DNA of 10,468 nucleotides from contig CATPCN010000581.1 in the NCBI GenBank assembly GCA_955652855.1, forward strand, positions 1 through 10,468, written 5' to 3'. The notes under the pieces were generated by a model. The model worked only from the letters and a program-made list of their open reading frames with translations, did not search any database and was not told where the DNA came from. Shown here piece after piece: positions 1 to 5,883 of the stretch (its first letter is position 1; each line of letters begins with the position of its first letter). The translations under genes were made by a program, and so were the position numbers. The stretch comes from an uncultured Chthoniobacterales bacterium. GTDB lineage: Bacteria; Verrucomicrobiota; Verrucomicrobiae; Chthoniobacterales; UBA10450.

Positions 1-644
1 AGGCGGGACGAATGTTTTGTCCAGTGACATGCCTCATGCGAAACCGTAGCGTAGAAGGCCTCAGCGTCAGTGAACGCCTCAATCGGCGGCATCTGGATGT
101 AGTCGAGTTCCTGCGCATAGTAGGCCTGGCCGCCTCGGTAGCGGATCTCAAACCCCGTGGCCGCGAAGAACGCCTCGGCGTGCTCGATGCGCTGCACGGG
201 CGTGAACTTCGGCTCCGGCTTCACGTAGTATTGCTCGGGCAGTCCCTCGATCTGATCGCAGTTGAACACGGTGTAGCCCTTCAGGAAGTGGATCTCGCGA
301 TCGACATCCTCCCCGGCATCGTTCTGCTCGGTCTTCGTGACCGAATTCGCGTAAACGACCAGTGAACCTTTCTCGCCCTTGCGGACGCACGCTTTGAGTT
401 CAAGTGCCTGTTTGAACGTCATCCAGCTTGGTGAGGTGAAGCCCTGCTCGACGGCCGACGCCCACAGCATCAGGATGTTGATGCCGGAATAGGGCATGCC
501 GTTGTGGCGCAACGGGCGCGTGATCCGACCGGTCGCGTTCTCGCCGCTCCACGGTTTGATCCACGGGCGGACGCCCGCCTCCAGGGACGCAACGATTTTC
601 GCGGTGATGCGGGTGTAGATATCCTGCCGTTCTGTATTCTGCAT
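1..644 (-). CDS. ardC: ArdC-family antirestriction protein, 3' end outside window
   Basis: This gene is read leftwards and runs off the window, so 214 N-terminal residues are visible. It starts at an ATG (642-644) preceded by an AGAGGAA ribosome site. The N-terminal half (residues about 5-130) has the ArdC single-strand-DNA-binding domain pattern: DIYTRITAKIVASLE, RPWIKPWSG, GMPYSGINILMLW, SWMTFKQA, VRKGEKGSLVVY and FLKGYTVFNCDQIEGLP. A zincin-type domain follows, with HEACH (His203-Glu204-x-x-His207) matching the HExxH zinc motif. Family proteins are about 300 residues, so roughly a third is missing. Known members bind incoming plasmid DNA and protect it from restriction during conjugation; that role is inferred here from the family. 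It follows the DUF3768 operon on the same strand after a 344-bp gap that carries its own control element, so it is probably transcribed separately. Confidence 0.9.
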   Translation of the reverse strand, partial: MQNTERQDIYTRITAKIVASLEAGVRPWIKPWSGENATGRITRPLRHNGMPYSGINILMLWASAVEQGFTSPSWMTFKQALELKACVRKGEKGSLVVYANSVTKTEQNDAGEDVDREIHFLKGYTVFNCDQIEGLPEQYYVKPEPKFTPVQRIEHAEAFFAATGFEIRYRGGQAYYAQELDYIQMPPIEAFTDAEAFYATVSHEACHWTKHSSR

Positions 645-719
645 TGTCTGTTCCTCTTTCCTTGCGTCGGGGTTTCTCATGACGCGGGAATTGAAAGGCC
701 GGGCGGATTGAGGGACCTG

Positions 720-745
720 TCACCGCAGGGAAACGGCCAACACGG
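720..745 (-). repeat. Shared upstream element, copy 1 (ardC)
   Basis: The plus-strand 26-mer begins TCACCGCAGGG and ends GGCCAACACGG. It matches 2197-2222 at 25 of 26 positions. It lies 76-101 bp upstream of the ardC start, in the same orientation and at nearly the same distance as copy 2 from its own gene. Flanking matches (GGAGCGGGC, GCCGTTGA) extend the similarity, with a 13-nt length difference. A promoter or operator role is inferred. Confidence 0.7.
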
Positions 746-899
746 GAGGACCGCAGGGACGAAGGGAGCGGGCAGCGCCGTTGACGGGGCACGCCGACCG
801 GCCCATGATCGCGGCACTGTTATGAGAAACCGTGCTGCTAAAGGGAACGGACAAGGTTGCAGGTGCGGCAGAGAACGGGACCGCTAAAACCGCAATCTC

Positions 900-925
900 G
901 CGGCGTTCCTCGGCGGAACCTCCGC
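900..925 (-). terminator. Stem-loop after the DUF3768 gene, possible terminator
   Basis: GCGG and GTTCC arms (900-903, 905-909) pair with GGAAC and CCGC (915-919, 922-925) around a 5-nt loop, with small bulges. It lies about 65 nt past the stop of the DUF3768 gene. There is no T-run, so it may be only a weak terminator or an RNA-stabilising structure. Confidence 0.3.
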
Positions 926-988
926 ACTGTGTTGGGCAGTGGATGGGCTGCGATTGGCGGATGACGAGCCCTCGCCGGGCGTGACCCG

Positions 989-1354
989 TCAATACTCCGA
1001 GGCCAGCATAATCGTCAGAATCCGGAAGCACTGCGAAATGTCCGACGGGTCTTCAGAGCCGAAGGAGCATGAGTCGTCGGCGTAGTAGTCGATCTTCCAG
1101 AAGATTTTCCCGACGCCCTCGACATTAAACTCGCAGAAATCGTGTTCGCCGTGCGGATCGTTGTCCTCGGTGAAGCTGTCGAAATTGGAGACCTCTCCCC
1201 AGATGCGAAGCTGCGTTTCTGGCGGAAGAGCCGCAATGCCGGATGTGCACACGATTCGACCGGGAACCGGTCGCGGACCGAAAGACGGGATAAAGAACCC
1301 CGAACGGAAGAAGTCGTTGAGGGCTGCGATTTCAGCCGCTTTCTGATCGGTCAT
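989..1354 (-). CDS. DUF3768 family protein
   Basis: A 121-residue protein that matches my knowledge of the DUF3768 family along most of its length. The diagnostic blocks are GRIVCTSGIAALPPE (32-46), FDSFTEDNDPHGEHDF (58-73), GKIFWKIDYY (82-91) and the C-terminal RILTIMLASEY (111-121). The length is normal for the family, whose biochemical function is unknown. Members commonly sit on alphaproteobacterial plasmids and integrative elements near ParB-like and ArdC proteins, as here. Its ATG overlaps the stop of the upstream gene (ATGA, 1351-1354) and has a GAGG ribosome site about 7 nt ahead, so it is the last gene of a three-gene coupled operon. A role in plasmid maintenance or establishment is inferred from context only. 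Confidence 0.88.
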   Translation of the reverse strand: MTDQKAAEIAALNDFFRSGFFIPSFGPRPVPGRIVCTSGIAALPPETQLRIWGEVSNFDSFTEDNDPHGEHDFCEFNVEGVGKIFWKIDYYADDSCSFGSEDPSDISQCFRILTIMLASEY

Positions 1355-1890
1355 GGCGTCACCTCGTCGTAGATGGAGCAGATGACGTTATCCAGCAGGA
1401 TGGCTTGGCCGGTGCAGGCGCGGCCCCAGATGGTCAGGCCGTAAAAGTGGCGTTCGATAACCTCGCCGCGTTCTTCGAGACGGGCGGCAAGCCATTCCGA
1501 GACGATCCAGTGTTCGTAGATTTCGTTCTCGTCCGGATCAACGTTGTTTGTTTGACAGAATTCCCGCAGGGATTCTTGCTGCTTGAGGTGGTGCAGATAG
1601 GTTCTGGCTAATGTATCCGGCTCATCCTCCGCGCTGAATGGAACATCGTCTTCGTTAAGAAGTTCGCGAAGCCGCTCCGGGGCCAGCGCCCGGATTGCTT
1701 CCAGGGCAGGAGTTTCCCAATCATCCTGGCGAAAGAGATGGTGCCACTCGTCGATGTTTTTCGTCCCGATGTCGTAGACCAGGCCCGATACGCAGTAGAT
1801 GACTTCGCGGTTGACGAAGTCGCCCACGGCTCGCTGATAATCACCGTCAGACCGTTTATCGCGTTTGGTCATGATGTCCGATCCGGTCAT
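1351..1890 (-). CDS. Conserved-looking hypothetical protein (179 aa), middle gene of DUF3768 operon
   Basis: I do not recognise the family. The protein is acidic and soluble-looking, with no signal peptide or membrane helix. Visible blocks are GDFVNREVIYCVSGLVYDIG (23-42), a region dense in Glu and Leu (about 60-100), and a C-terminal half with IVSEWLAARLEERGEVIERH followed by FYGLTIWGRACTGQAILLD. The last part resembles a conserved core rich in aromatic residues. The ATG at 1890 overlaps the stop of the preceding gene (ATGA) and has GGAGG 6 nt ahead. A second in-frame ATG at 1872 is possible but less well placed. Tight coupling on both sides suggests it is made together with the DUF3768 protein, perhaps as a partner; that is inference. 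Confidence 0.8.
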   Translation of the reverse strand: MTGSDIMTKRDKRSDGDYQRAVGDFVNREVIYCVSGLVYDIGTKNIDEWHHLFRQDDWETPALEAIRALAPERLRELLNEDDVPFSAEDEPDTLARTYLHHLKQQESLREFCQTNNVDPDENEIYEHWIVSEWLAARLEERGEVIERHFYGLTIWGRACTGQAILLDNVICSIYDEVTP

Positions 1891-2129
1891 GGCGCGCCTC
1901 CGTTGATTTCGGCGCTGAAGCGGCCTTCGGCGATGCCATTGCAGGCCGTGAAGTTGATATGCCGGGCAATGCAGAAGTGCCGGAGATCGGTAAGCAGGCT
2001 GATGACGGCTTCATCGCAGCCGGGGAATGCGTCGCCCCGTGCCCAGATGGCGGCATTAAGCGCCGAGCGTGCGGTGCCGATGCGATGAGCATTCGGTCTT
2101 GGAAGTGCCGGTATCGAACTCGATGACAT
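1887..2129 (-). CDS. Small hypothetical protein (80 aa), first gene of DUF3768 operon
   Basis: Not recognised. It has a basic N-terminal part, then CDEAVISLLTDLRHFCIARHINF (about 44-66), which reads as an amphipathic helix followed by a short strand, and an acidic-polar tail. The start ATG (2127-2129) has a GAAAGGAAAC ribosome site. The stop overlaps the ATG of the next gene by 4 nt, indicating translational coupling. No other small frame here has such signals. Upstream at 2197-2222 is a copy of the element also found ahead of ardC. It could be a regulator or small antirestriction-type protein, but nothing in the sequence proves either. Confidence 0.72.
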   Translation of the reverse strand: MSSSSIPALPRPNAHRIGTARSALNAAIWARGDAFPGCDEAVISLLTDLRHFCIARHINFTACNGIAEGRFSAEINGGAP

Positions 2130-2196
2130 TCGTGGTTTCCTTTCGTGGTTGAAGTCAGTAGGCGACTGAAATCAGCCGGCCGGAACAGCGGCGGGA

Positions 2197-2222
2197 TCAC
2201 CGGAGGGAAACGGCCAACACGG
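2197..2222 (-). repeat. Shared upstream element, copy 2 (DUF3768 operon)
   Basis: Differs from copy 1 (720-745) at one base in 26. It lies 68-93 bp upstream of the 80-residue gene's start. GGAGCGGGC (2229-2237) and GCCGTTGA (2241-2248) follow, as they do next to copy 1. The element lies in the 267-bp gap between divergent units and is probably a common promoter or operator. Confidence 0.7.
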
Positions 2223-2308
2223 ATTCTTGGAGCGGGCCGAGCCGTTGATCACCACGCGCGGGCGGCTAAAACAGCCTCAAGACTGACTGAAACGCGAAGG
2301 GAGCATCA

Positions 2309-2325
2309 CGGTGAAGACTTCACCG
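2309..2325. promoter_or_regulatory. Perfect 17-bp palindrome, possible operator
   Basis: CGGTGAAG-A-CTTCACCG: 8-bp arms around one base. It sits 71 bp upstream of the 83-residue membrane protein gene, between divergent transcription units. A second smaller dyad (CGGCGA-T-TCGCCG, 2359-2371) lies closer to that gene. The size and symmetry suit a dimeric repressor site. Which protein binds is unknown. Confidence 0.4.
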
Positions 2326-2396
2326 GAAACCGGCGCAAAAAACCACAGTGGACGGCGTCGGCGATTCGCCGGTAGCATGGAGCCTGGAGTCCCGGC

Positions 2397-2648
2397 ATGG
2401 ATAAAGACGATGATGGGCTTCCCCGGTCGTACAGATGGAACGAAAAACTGGAAGACTGGAACGATGCGATCCACAAGCGCGAGGATAATCTAGGGTTCTG
2501 GCTGGGCGTGGTGTTCGTCAGTCCCGTCCTGGCGCTGCTTACATGGCTGAATCGGAGGTTTTCAAACTGGACGGATGACCAGTGGGAGAAACGCCGCCTG
2601 AAGCGGAATGAGCGGTTCGAAGAGTGGCGGCGCCGAAATAAACGCTGA
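2397..2648 (+). CDS. Small single-pass membrane protein (83 aa), function unknown
   Basis: Not recognised. The N-terminus is acidic and Trp-rich (residues 1-30), followed by one hydrophobic stretch of about 20 residues (32-51, LGFWLGVVFVSPVLALLTWL) and a strongly basic, Arg- and Trp-rich tail (52-83). By the positive-inside rule the tail should be cytoplasmic. The ATG has GGAG 7 nt ahead. It is the first of three small plus-strand genes placed between two minus-strand units. A palindrome at 2309-2325 may control it. A role in the cell envelope is inferred only from the membrane segment; a holin-like or regulatory peptide cannot be excluded. Confidence 0.6.
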   Translation: MDKDDDGLPRSYRWNEKLEDWNDAIHKREDNLGFWLGVVFVSPVLALLTWLNRRFSNWTDDQWEKRRLKRNERFEEWRRRNKR

Positions 2649-2695
2649 TCCGGAGCGAGCCGGCATCTTCGCCGTTTGTTCGCTATGATGTTTGC

Positions 2696-2989
2696 GTGGG
2701 GAAATGGTGCACCGTGACCGTGACGGACGGCGACGGCAAGCGGTACAGCGTCGATGTGAATGCCGACAGCTCATACGACGCCGCGCATCTGTACCTGACG
2801 CATGTGCGCGGCAATCCGTCCTGCGGCTTTCCGATCCCGACAACCTCAACCGAATTTGAGGTCGTGGCGGCCGGGCGCATTCACCATGTCCAGGGCGCGC
2901 GGCTGAAGAAATGGATCGAGAACCGGCGAACGGAATGGAAAGGACCCCGCGGTATGCTTTTCTCTCAAAGACCTATGCTCGGAGATTAA
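2696..2989 (+). CDS. Small hypothetical protein (97 aa), GTG start
   Basis: Family not identified. The first 60 residues look like a compact alpha/beta domain: WCTVTVTDGDGKRYSVDVNA is a beta-hairpin, SSYDAAHLYLTHVRG a helix, and TEFEVVAAGRIHHVQGARLKKWI a strand followed by a helix. The tail is basic (NRRTEWKGPRG). No signal peptide or membrane helix is seen. I chose the GTG at 2696 because coding-like sequence begins there, but no good ribosome site is visible and the frame is open for about 50 nt upstream. It follows the 83-residue gene by 47 nt and could be co-transcribed with it. Codon pattern and protein-like composition support a real gene. Confidence 0.62.
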   Translation: MGKWCTVTVTDGDGKRYSVDVNADSSYDAAHLYLTHVRGNPSCGFPIPTTSTEFEVVAAGRIHHVQGARLKKWIENRRTEWKGPRGMLFSQRPMLGD

Positions 2990-3046
2990 CCCGGCGGGTA
3001 GAAGATATCGATATAATGGCATCGCGTTCCGTCAAGGAGGCAGGCT

Positions 3047-3226
3047 TTGGCTGGAAGACTGAGCCGCATCGTCGCCATCTTAAAAAGTGCGCCGCGCCAG
3101 ATCATCGGGGCTTACAAGAAGGGGCGCGACGATGCTCCCGCCGTCCCGCCGCCGGAGATTCTGCGCAAGCGGCAGGACCCGCCCGCCGGTCCCAAGCCGC
3201 CGGGCAAGGATTCACGGCGCAAGTAA
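3047..3226 (+). CDS. Short basic proline-rich protein (59 aa), TTG start
   Basis: This gene uses a TTG start (3047-3049) and is short enough to be missed easily. The ribosome site is very strong: AAGGAGG at 3034-3040, 6 nt before the TTG. The protein begins AGRLSRIVAILKSAPRQIIG, a likely amphipathic helix, and continues into a Pro- and Lys/Arg-rich tail (AYKKGRDDAPAVPPPEIL, then RKRQDPPAG and PKPPGKDSRRK). The charge is strongly positive. A TATAAT box lies at 3012-3017 but has no good partner at -35. The next gene converges, with 27 nt between the stops. The composition suggests a nucleic-acid- or membrane-associated small protein; function unknown. Confidence 0.6.
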   Translation: MAGRLSRIVAILKSAPRQIIGAYKKGRDDAPAVPPPEILRKRQDPPAGPKPPGKDSRRK

Positions 3227-3253
3227 GATCGGGCATGTCCTGGACTGCGCTCG

Positions 3254-3643
3254 TTATGCTTCGCCCCGTGCTTTGCGAATGAGTGTTTCGAACGGTGCGA
3301 GTTCGCTAATCGCATCGTTATAGATATCCTCGATTTCGCGGGACTCAATTGCCGTGACCGGCTGTCCTTCTTCGTACAGCAATTTATCGGCGATGCCTTC
3401 CAGTAAATCGAAGGCGCGTTCCAGTCCCGCAAGCAGCTCGTAATGGTGATTGCAGGCATGCACGATGAACGCCGCGTTGGCAGCGGTTTCAGCGCTGCTG
3501 CCATGAACAGTGACTATTCTCTTCAGATCAGCGCTTTCGATTGGGTAATTGTCCATCGACAGCGTCCGGCTTCTGGGATTGTGTTTGACCTTCCACGGCA
3601 CGGGTGCGTGGCGGGGCGGTGATTTGTTCTGTTCATCAGCCAT
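3254..3643 (-). CDS. Plasmid/phage-type 'PWK' hypothetical protein (129 aa)
   Basis: The N-terminal APVPWKVKHN followed later by ETAANAAFIVHACNHHYELLAGLERAFDLLE (about 53-83) resembles small proteins often seen on phages and plasmids, in which a PWK motif precedes an 'ANA..I..A..LLeaLe' helix. Function is unknown for that group. The remainder is acidic and helical (IESREIEDIYNDAISELAPFE). The frame is open far upstream, but the ATG at 3643 has AAAGGAAAGACG directly ahead and begins the conserved-looking part, so I prefer it to the start at 3880, which would run into parB. It lies downstream of parB on the same strand after a 160-nt gap with two stem-loops, so it may be read partly from the parB promoter. 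Confidence 0.75.
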   Translation of the reverse strand: MADEQNKSPPRHAPVPWKVKHNPRSRTLSMDNYPIESADLKRIVTVHGSSAETAANAAFIVHACNHHYELLAGLERAFDLLEGIADKLLYEEGQPVTAIESREIEDIYNDAISELAPFETLIRKARGEA

Positions 3644-3674
3644 CGTCTTTCCTTTGCTGCCGGGTTTCCCTAAA

Positions 3675-3702
3675 GCCGAGGGGTCACGGAAATCCCCTCG
3701 GC
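3675..3702 (-). promoter_or_regulatory. Perfect 9-bp stem-loop in leader of the 129-aa gene
   Basis: GCCGAGGGG (3675-3683) and CCCCTCGGC (3694-3702) pair perfectly around a 10-nt loop. It lies 32 nt upstream of the 129-residue gene's start. With no T-run it may be an operator, an attenuator or an RNA-stabilising hairpin between parB and the next gene. Confidence 0.45.
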
Positions 3703-3761
3703 GCAGAGGGCGACAGCAAAAGGCGGTGCAGGATGGAGATAAGAGCTTCGTCCGTTCACGC

Positions 3762-3790
3762 GATGGCCCGCCGCGTATTGACGGGCCATC
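3762..3790 (-). terminator. Stem-loop just after parB, probable terminator or processing hairpin
   Basis: GATGGCCCG (3762-3770) pairs with CGGGCCATC (3782-3790), 9 bp with no mismatch and an 11-nt loop. It is 14 nt past the parB stop. A T-run is missing on the transcribed side, so termination could be partial and read-through into the 129-residue gene is possible. Confidence 0.5.
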
Positions 3791-3803
3791 TGGCGAAAGA
3801 ATG

Positions 3804-5657
3804 TCAGGCGGCTTTGCGTAGCGGTGCGGGCAGCCAGCCGGTTTCAGCCACCTGGCGTTCCGCGATTGTGGCAAGATCACCTTTCTTGGCTTTGGTCCAC
3901 GCCGGTGCGATGTCGCCCTTGGCCTCGGTGAGGGCTTCGAGGATGCCGGTTTTGCTGACCTTGGCGAAGTAGTTCTCGGCGGTCGGCGTAAACCACGCGG
4001 TCATGTCGAGTTTCAGCGTGGCGGCAAGCCTGTCGGCGTGGGCGAACCGATGATCGTCCGCGCTGTCGCGTTTCGTCCGGACGGCATTGACGCTGCGCGC
4101 CATGCAGAAGGCAAGAAGGGCGAGAAGGACCTGCTGATCCTGCTCAAGGCACCATGTCCACAAGGCGTCAGGTGAACCGGGGATTCTGCTGCCCCAGGTT
4201 TCATCGGCAGAGGCGATGGCATCGAAAGCCTTGGTGCCCTGGACATCGTGCAGGGATTTGGTGGTGGCGAAGATCTGCAGGCAGTAATTCCCCGATGCAG
4301 TGTCCAGGAGCACTTGCGCTGCGAGAGTATGAACGAGTGCTGCCAGGGCGATATCAGGACGGTTGATGAGTTCCGCGCTAATGGCCGCTGTCCGGTGGAG
4401 CGTCAGGCTTTCGATCAGGGAAGCGGGGAGGGTGGATGTCTCCGCAACCTCGACCGTTTCCACCGAGCCGTCGTCATTGATGTGCTCGACGGTCTTGGTG
4501 GCGGCAGCCTTCTTCGGGCGATCCGCCGGCAGGACGAATCCGCGGTCGATATCGGGTTTGCCGTTGTAGTCGATGCGGACAACCGCGCCGGCGATGGCCA
4601 GGGTTTCAGGAAGCCAGACATCCGCGCGGGTCTCGTTGATCGCGTCGATGCGCTTCGAGATTTCGCGCAGGCGTTCCGGATATTCGGCCTCCGGATCGTC
4701 GTTGGCATCCCAGGCGGTCTCAAGCGCCTCGTATTCCTGCTCAAGTGCTGCGAGTTCTTTCGCCAGCTTCGGGGTGAGGGGAGCCATGTCGGGATGCATC
4801 CGCGTGCAGTGGGACCATTCGGAGTGATCCTGCTCAAGCCGGAGTTCAACCCATTTCCAGCCCTCCTTGCGCAGACCGTCAGCGGCTTTTTGGAGTTTGG
4901 CGAGAGCGAGAGTTTGCAGAAGGTCCTGGTCGAGGATGAAGACGCCTTCGTCATCCTGGGCGAAGAGATCGCGGCGGACCTGTCCACCGACTTTCTCGTA
5001 GGCCTTCAAGGTGACGAATTTGACGACCTTGTGCGACGCGGGGATTTCACCGTCGGTCAATGCACGGCGGATGGAGCGGGGATCGTCGTCCATGTTGCGC
5101 AGGACCTTCAGGAGTTTTTCCTGCGCCTTGTGGTCGTCGGTGATTGCGAACGCCATGACCTGTTCAAGATCGAGCTTGCCGTCGCGGTAAGCGGCGAGGA
5201 TGACCGGGCTCACGCGGGCGAGTTTCAGGCGCTTGCTGACCACGGCTTCGGTGACACCGAAACGCGCTGCGACATCGGCGGCGCTGAGCCCCTTGTCGCT
5301 GAGATCGCGGAAGGCCTCGAATTCATCGGCGGGGTGCATCGATTCCCGCACGGTGTTCTCGGCCAGGCTGATTTCCGCGGCGTCGGCATCGTCGGCGACG
5401 AGCTGACAGGGCACCGGGTAGTCGGCGGCAATCTTGCCGCATTCGACAAGGGATTGCAGGGCCTGAAGCCTGCGGCCTCCGGCAACGACGGCGAATTTGC
5501 CCTTCTTGCCATTGCGGACGACAAGAGATTGCAGCAGGCCATGCGCAGCGATGGATGCGGACAGTTCTGCGAGGGCCGTATCAGCATTGGCAGTCTTGCG
5601 GACGTTGACGTCCCAGACGGTGAGATTATTCAACGGTATGGATGTGGTGTAATTCAT
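3804..5657 (-). CDS. parB: ParB/KorB-type DNA-binding protein (617 aa)
   Basis: Residues 6-70 form the ParB N-terminal (sulfiredoxin-like) domain: IPLNNLTVWDVNVRK, ELSASIAAHGLLQSLVVR, then FAVVAGGRRLQAL at 55-67, in the place of the usual GERR box. AENTVRESMHPADEFEAF (99-116) matches the second ParB box, where chromosomal ParB has the NxxR arginine motif. A helix-turn-helix follows (about 123-147, KGLSAADVAARFGVTEAVVSKRLKL). The remaining 450 residues are a long C-terminal part with an acidic coiled-coil-like stretch (about 310-370). The total is about twice the size of chromosomal ParB, as in the large ParB-like proteins of alphaproteobacterial plasmids and ICEs. No ParA partner is visible. 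The ATG at 5657 has AAGGAGAACGTA ahead. Roles could be partition, plasmid gene control or both. A dyad over its likely promoter suggests autoregulation. Confidence 0.88.
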   Translation of the reverse strand: MNYTTSIPLNNLTVWDVNVRKTANADTALAELSASIAAHGLLQSLVVRNGKKGKFAVVAGGRRLQALQSLVECGKIAADYPVPCQLVADDADAAEISLAENTVRESMHPADEFEAFRDLSDKGLSAADVAARFGVTEAVVSKRLKLARVSPVILAAYRDGKLDLEQVMAFAITDDHKAQEKLLKVLRNMDDDPRSIRRALTDGEIPASHKVVKFVTLKAYEKVGGQVRRDLFAQDDEGVFILDQDLLQTLALAKLQKAADGLRKEGWKWVELRLEQDHSEWSHCTRMHPDMAPLTPKLAKELAALEQEYEALETAWDANDDPEAEYPERLREISKRIDAINETRADVWLPETLAIAGAVVRIDYNGKPDIDRGFVLPADRPKKAAATKTVEHINDDGSVETVEVAETSTLPASLIESLTLHRTAAISAELINRPDIALAALVHTLAAQVLLDTASGNYCLQIFATTKSLHDVQGTKAFDAIASADETWGSRIPGSPDALWTWCLEQDQQVLLALLAFCMARSVNAVRTKRDSADDHRFAHADRLAATLKLDMTAWFTPTAENYFAKVSKTGILEALTEAKGDIAPAWTKAKKGDLATIAERQVAETGWLPAPLRKAA

Positions 5658-5711
5658 TACGTTCTCCTTGGTTAAGTGGTTTTTCACAACGCGAAGGAGA
5701 GAGCCGGTCGA

Positions 5712-5729
5712 TTGAGCCGTACGAGTCAA
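5712..5729 (-). promoter_or_regulatory. 18-bp dyad upstream of parB, candidate operator
   Basis: TTGA-GC-CGTACG-AG-TCAA: outer 4-bp and central 6-bp arms are symmetric, with two unmatched bases on each side. It lies 54-72 bp ahead of the parB start. On the minus strand its edge reads TTGACT, which could serve as a -35 box, so bound protein would block parB transcription. Binding by ParB itself is inferred. Confidence 0.4.
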
Positions 5730-5783
5730 CCAAGATGGTCTGTCGTTATGGGCGGGGACCCGGAACGCAACCATCTCTGGGAA

Positions 5784-5811
5784 TTGACGCGAAGGCGCGA
5801 CCGGCTACAAT
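5784..5811 (+). promoter_or_regulatory. Sigma70-type promoter for the 222-aa gene
   Basis: TTGACG (5784-5789) and TACAAT (5806-5811) with a 16-nt spacer are each close to consensus. Transcription would begin near 5818, leaving a leader of about 66 nt before the ATG at 5884. Confidence 0.6.
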
Positions 5812-5883
5812 TGCGAGATAAACGAAAAACCATATGTTCTATTGATCGTAAAGGCCATATCCTCAAGGCAGGGAGGAATCCGA

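Larger units (their letters stand above)
645..988. other. Intergenic region between the DUF3768 gene and ardC
   Basis: No convincing gene is present in these 344 bases; the open frames on both strands lack ribosome sites. The stretch holds a 26-bp element shared with the region upstream of the 80-residue gene (720-745), two further short matches (GGAGCGGGC at 765-773 and GCCGTTGA at 777-784) and a stem-loop at 900-925. It must contain the ardC promoter, reading leftwards, but no clear sigma70 boxes were recognised. Confidence 0.6.

Noticed and set aside
720..1031. A 103-codon minus-strand frame across the gap beside ardC
   Set aside because: It overlaps the end of the DUF3768 gene, lacks a ribosome site and contains the shared upstream element.
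837..2270. GCTAAA half-sites (837-842, 883-888, 2265-2270) as KorB operators
   Set aside because: The full KorB operator is a palindrome of two such halves; only half-sites are present, and a 6-mer is expected several times in 10 kb by chance.
4248..5675. A 475-codon open frame on the plus strand opposite parB
   Set aside because: It is the antisense of a clear ParB protein, has no ribosome site, and its composition is that expected of a shadow in GC-rich coding DNA.
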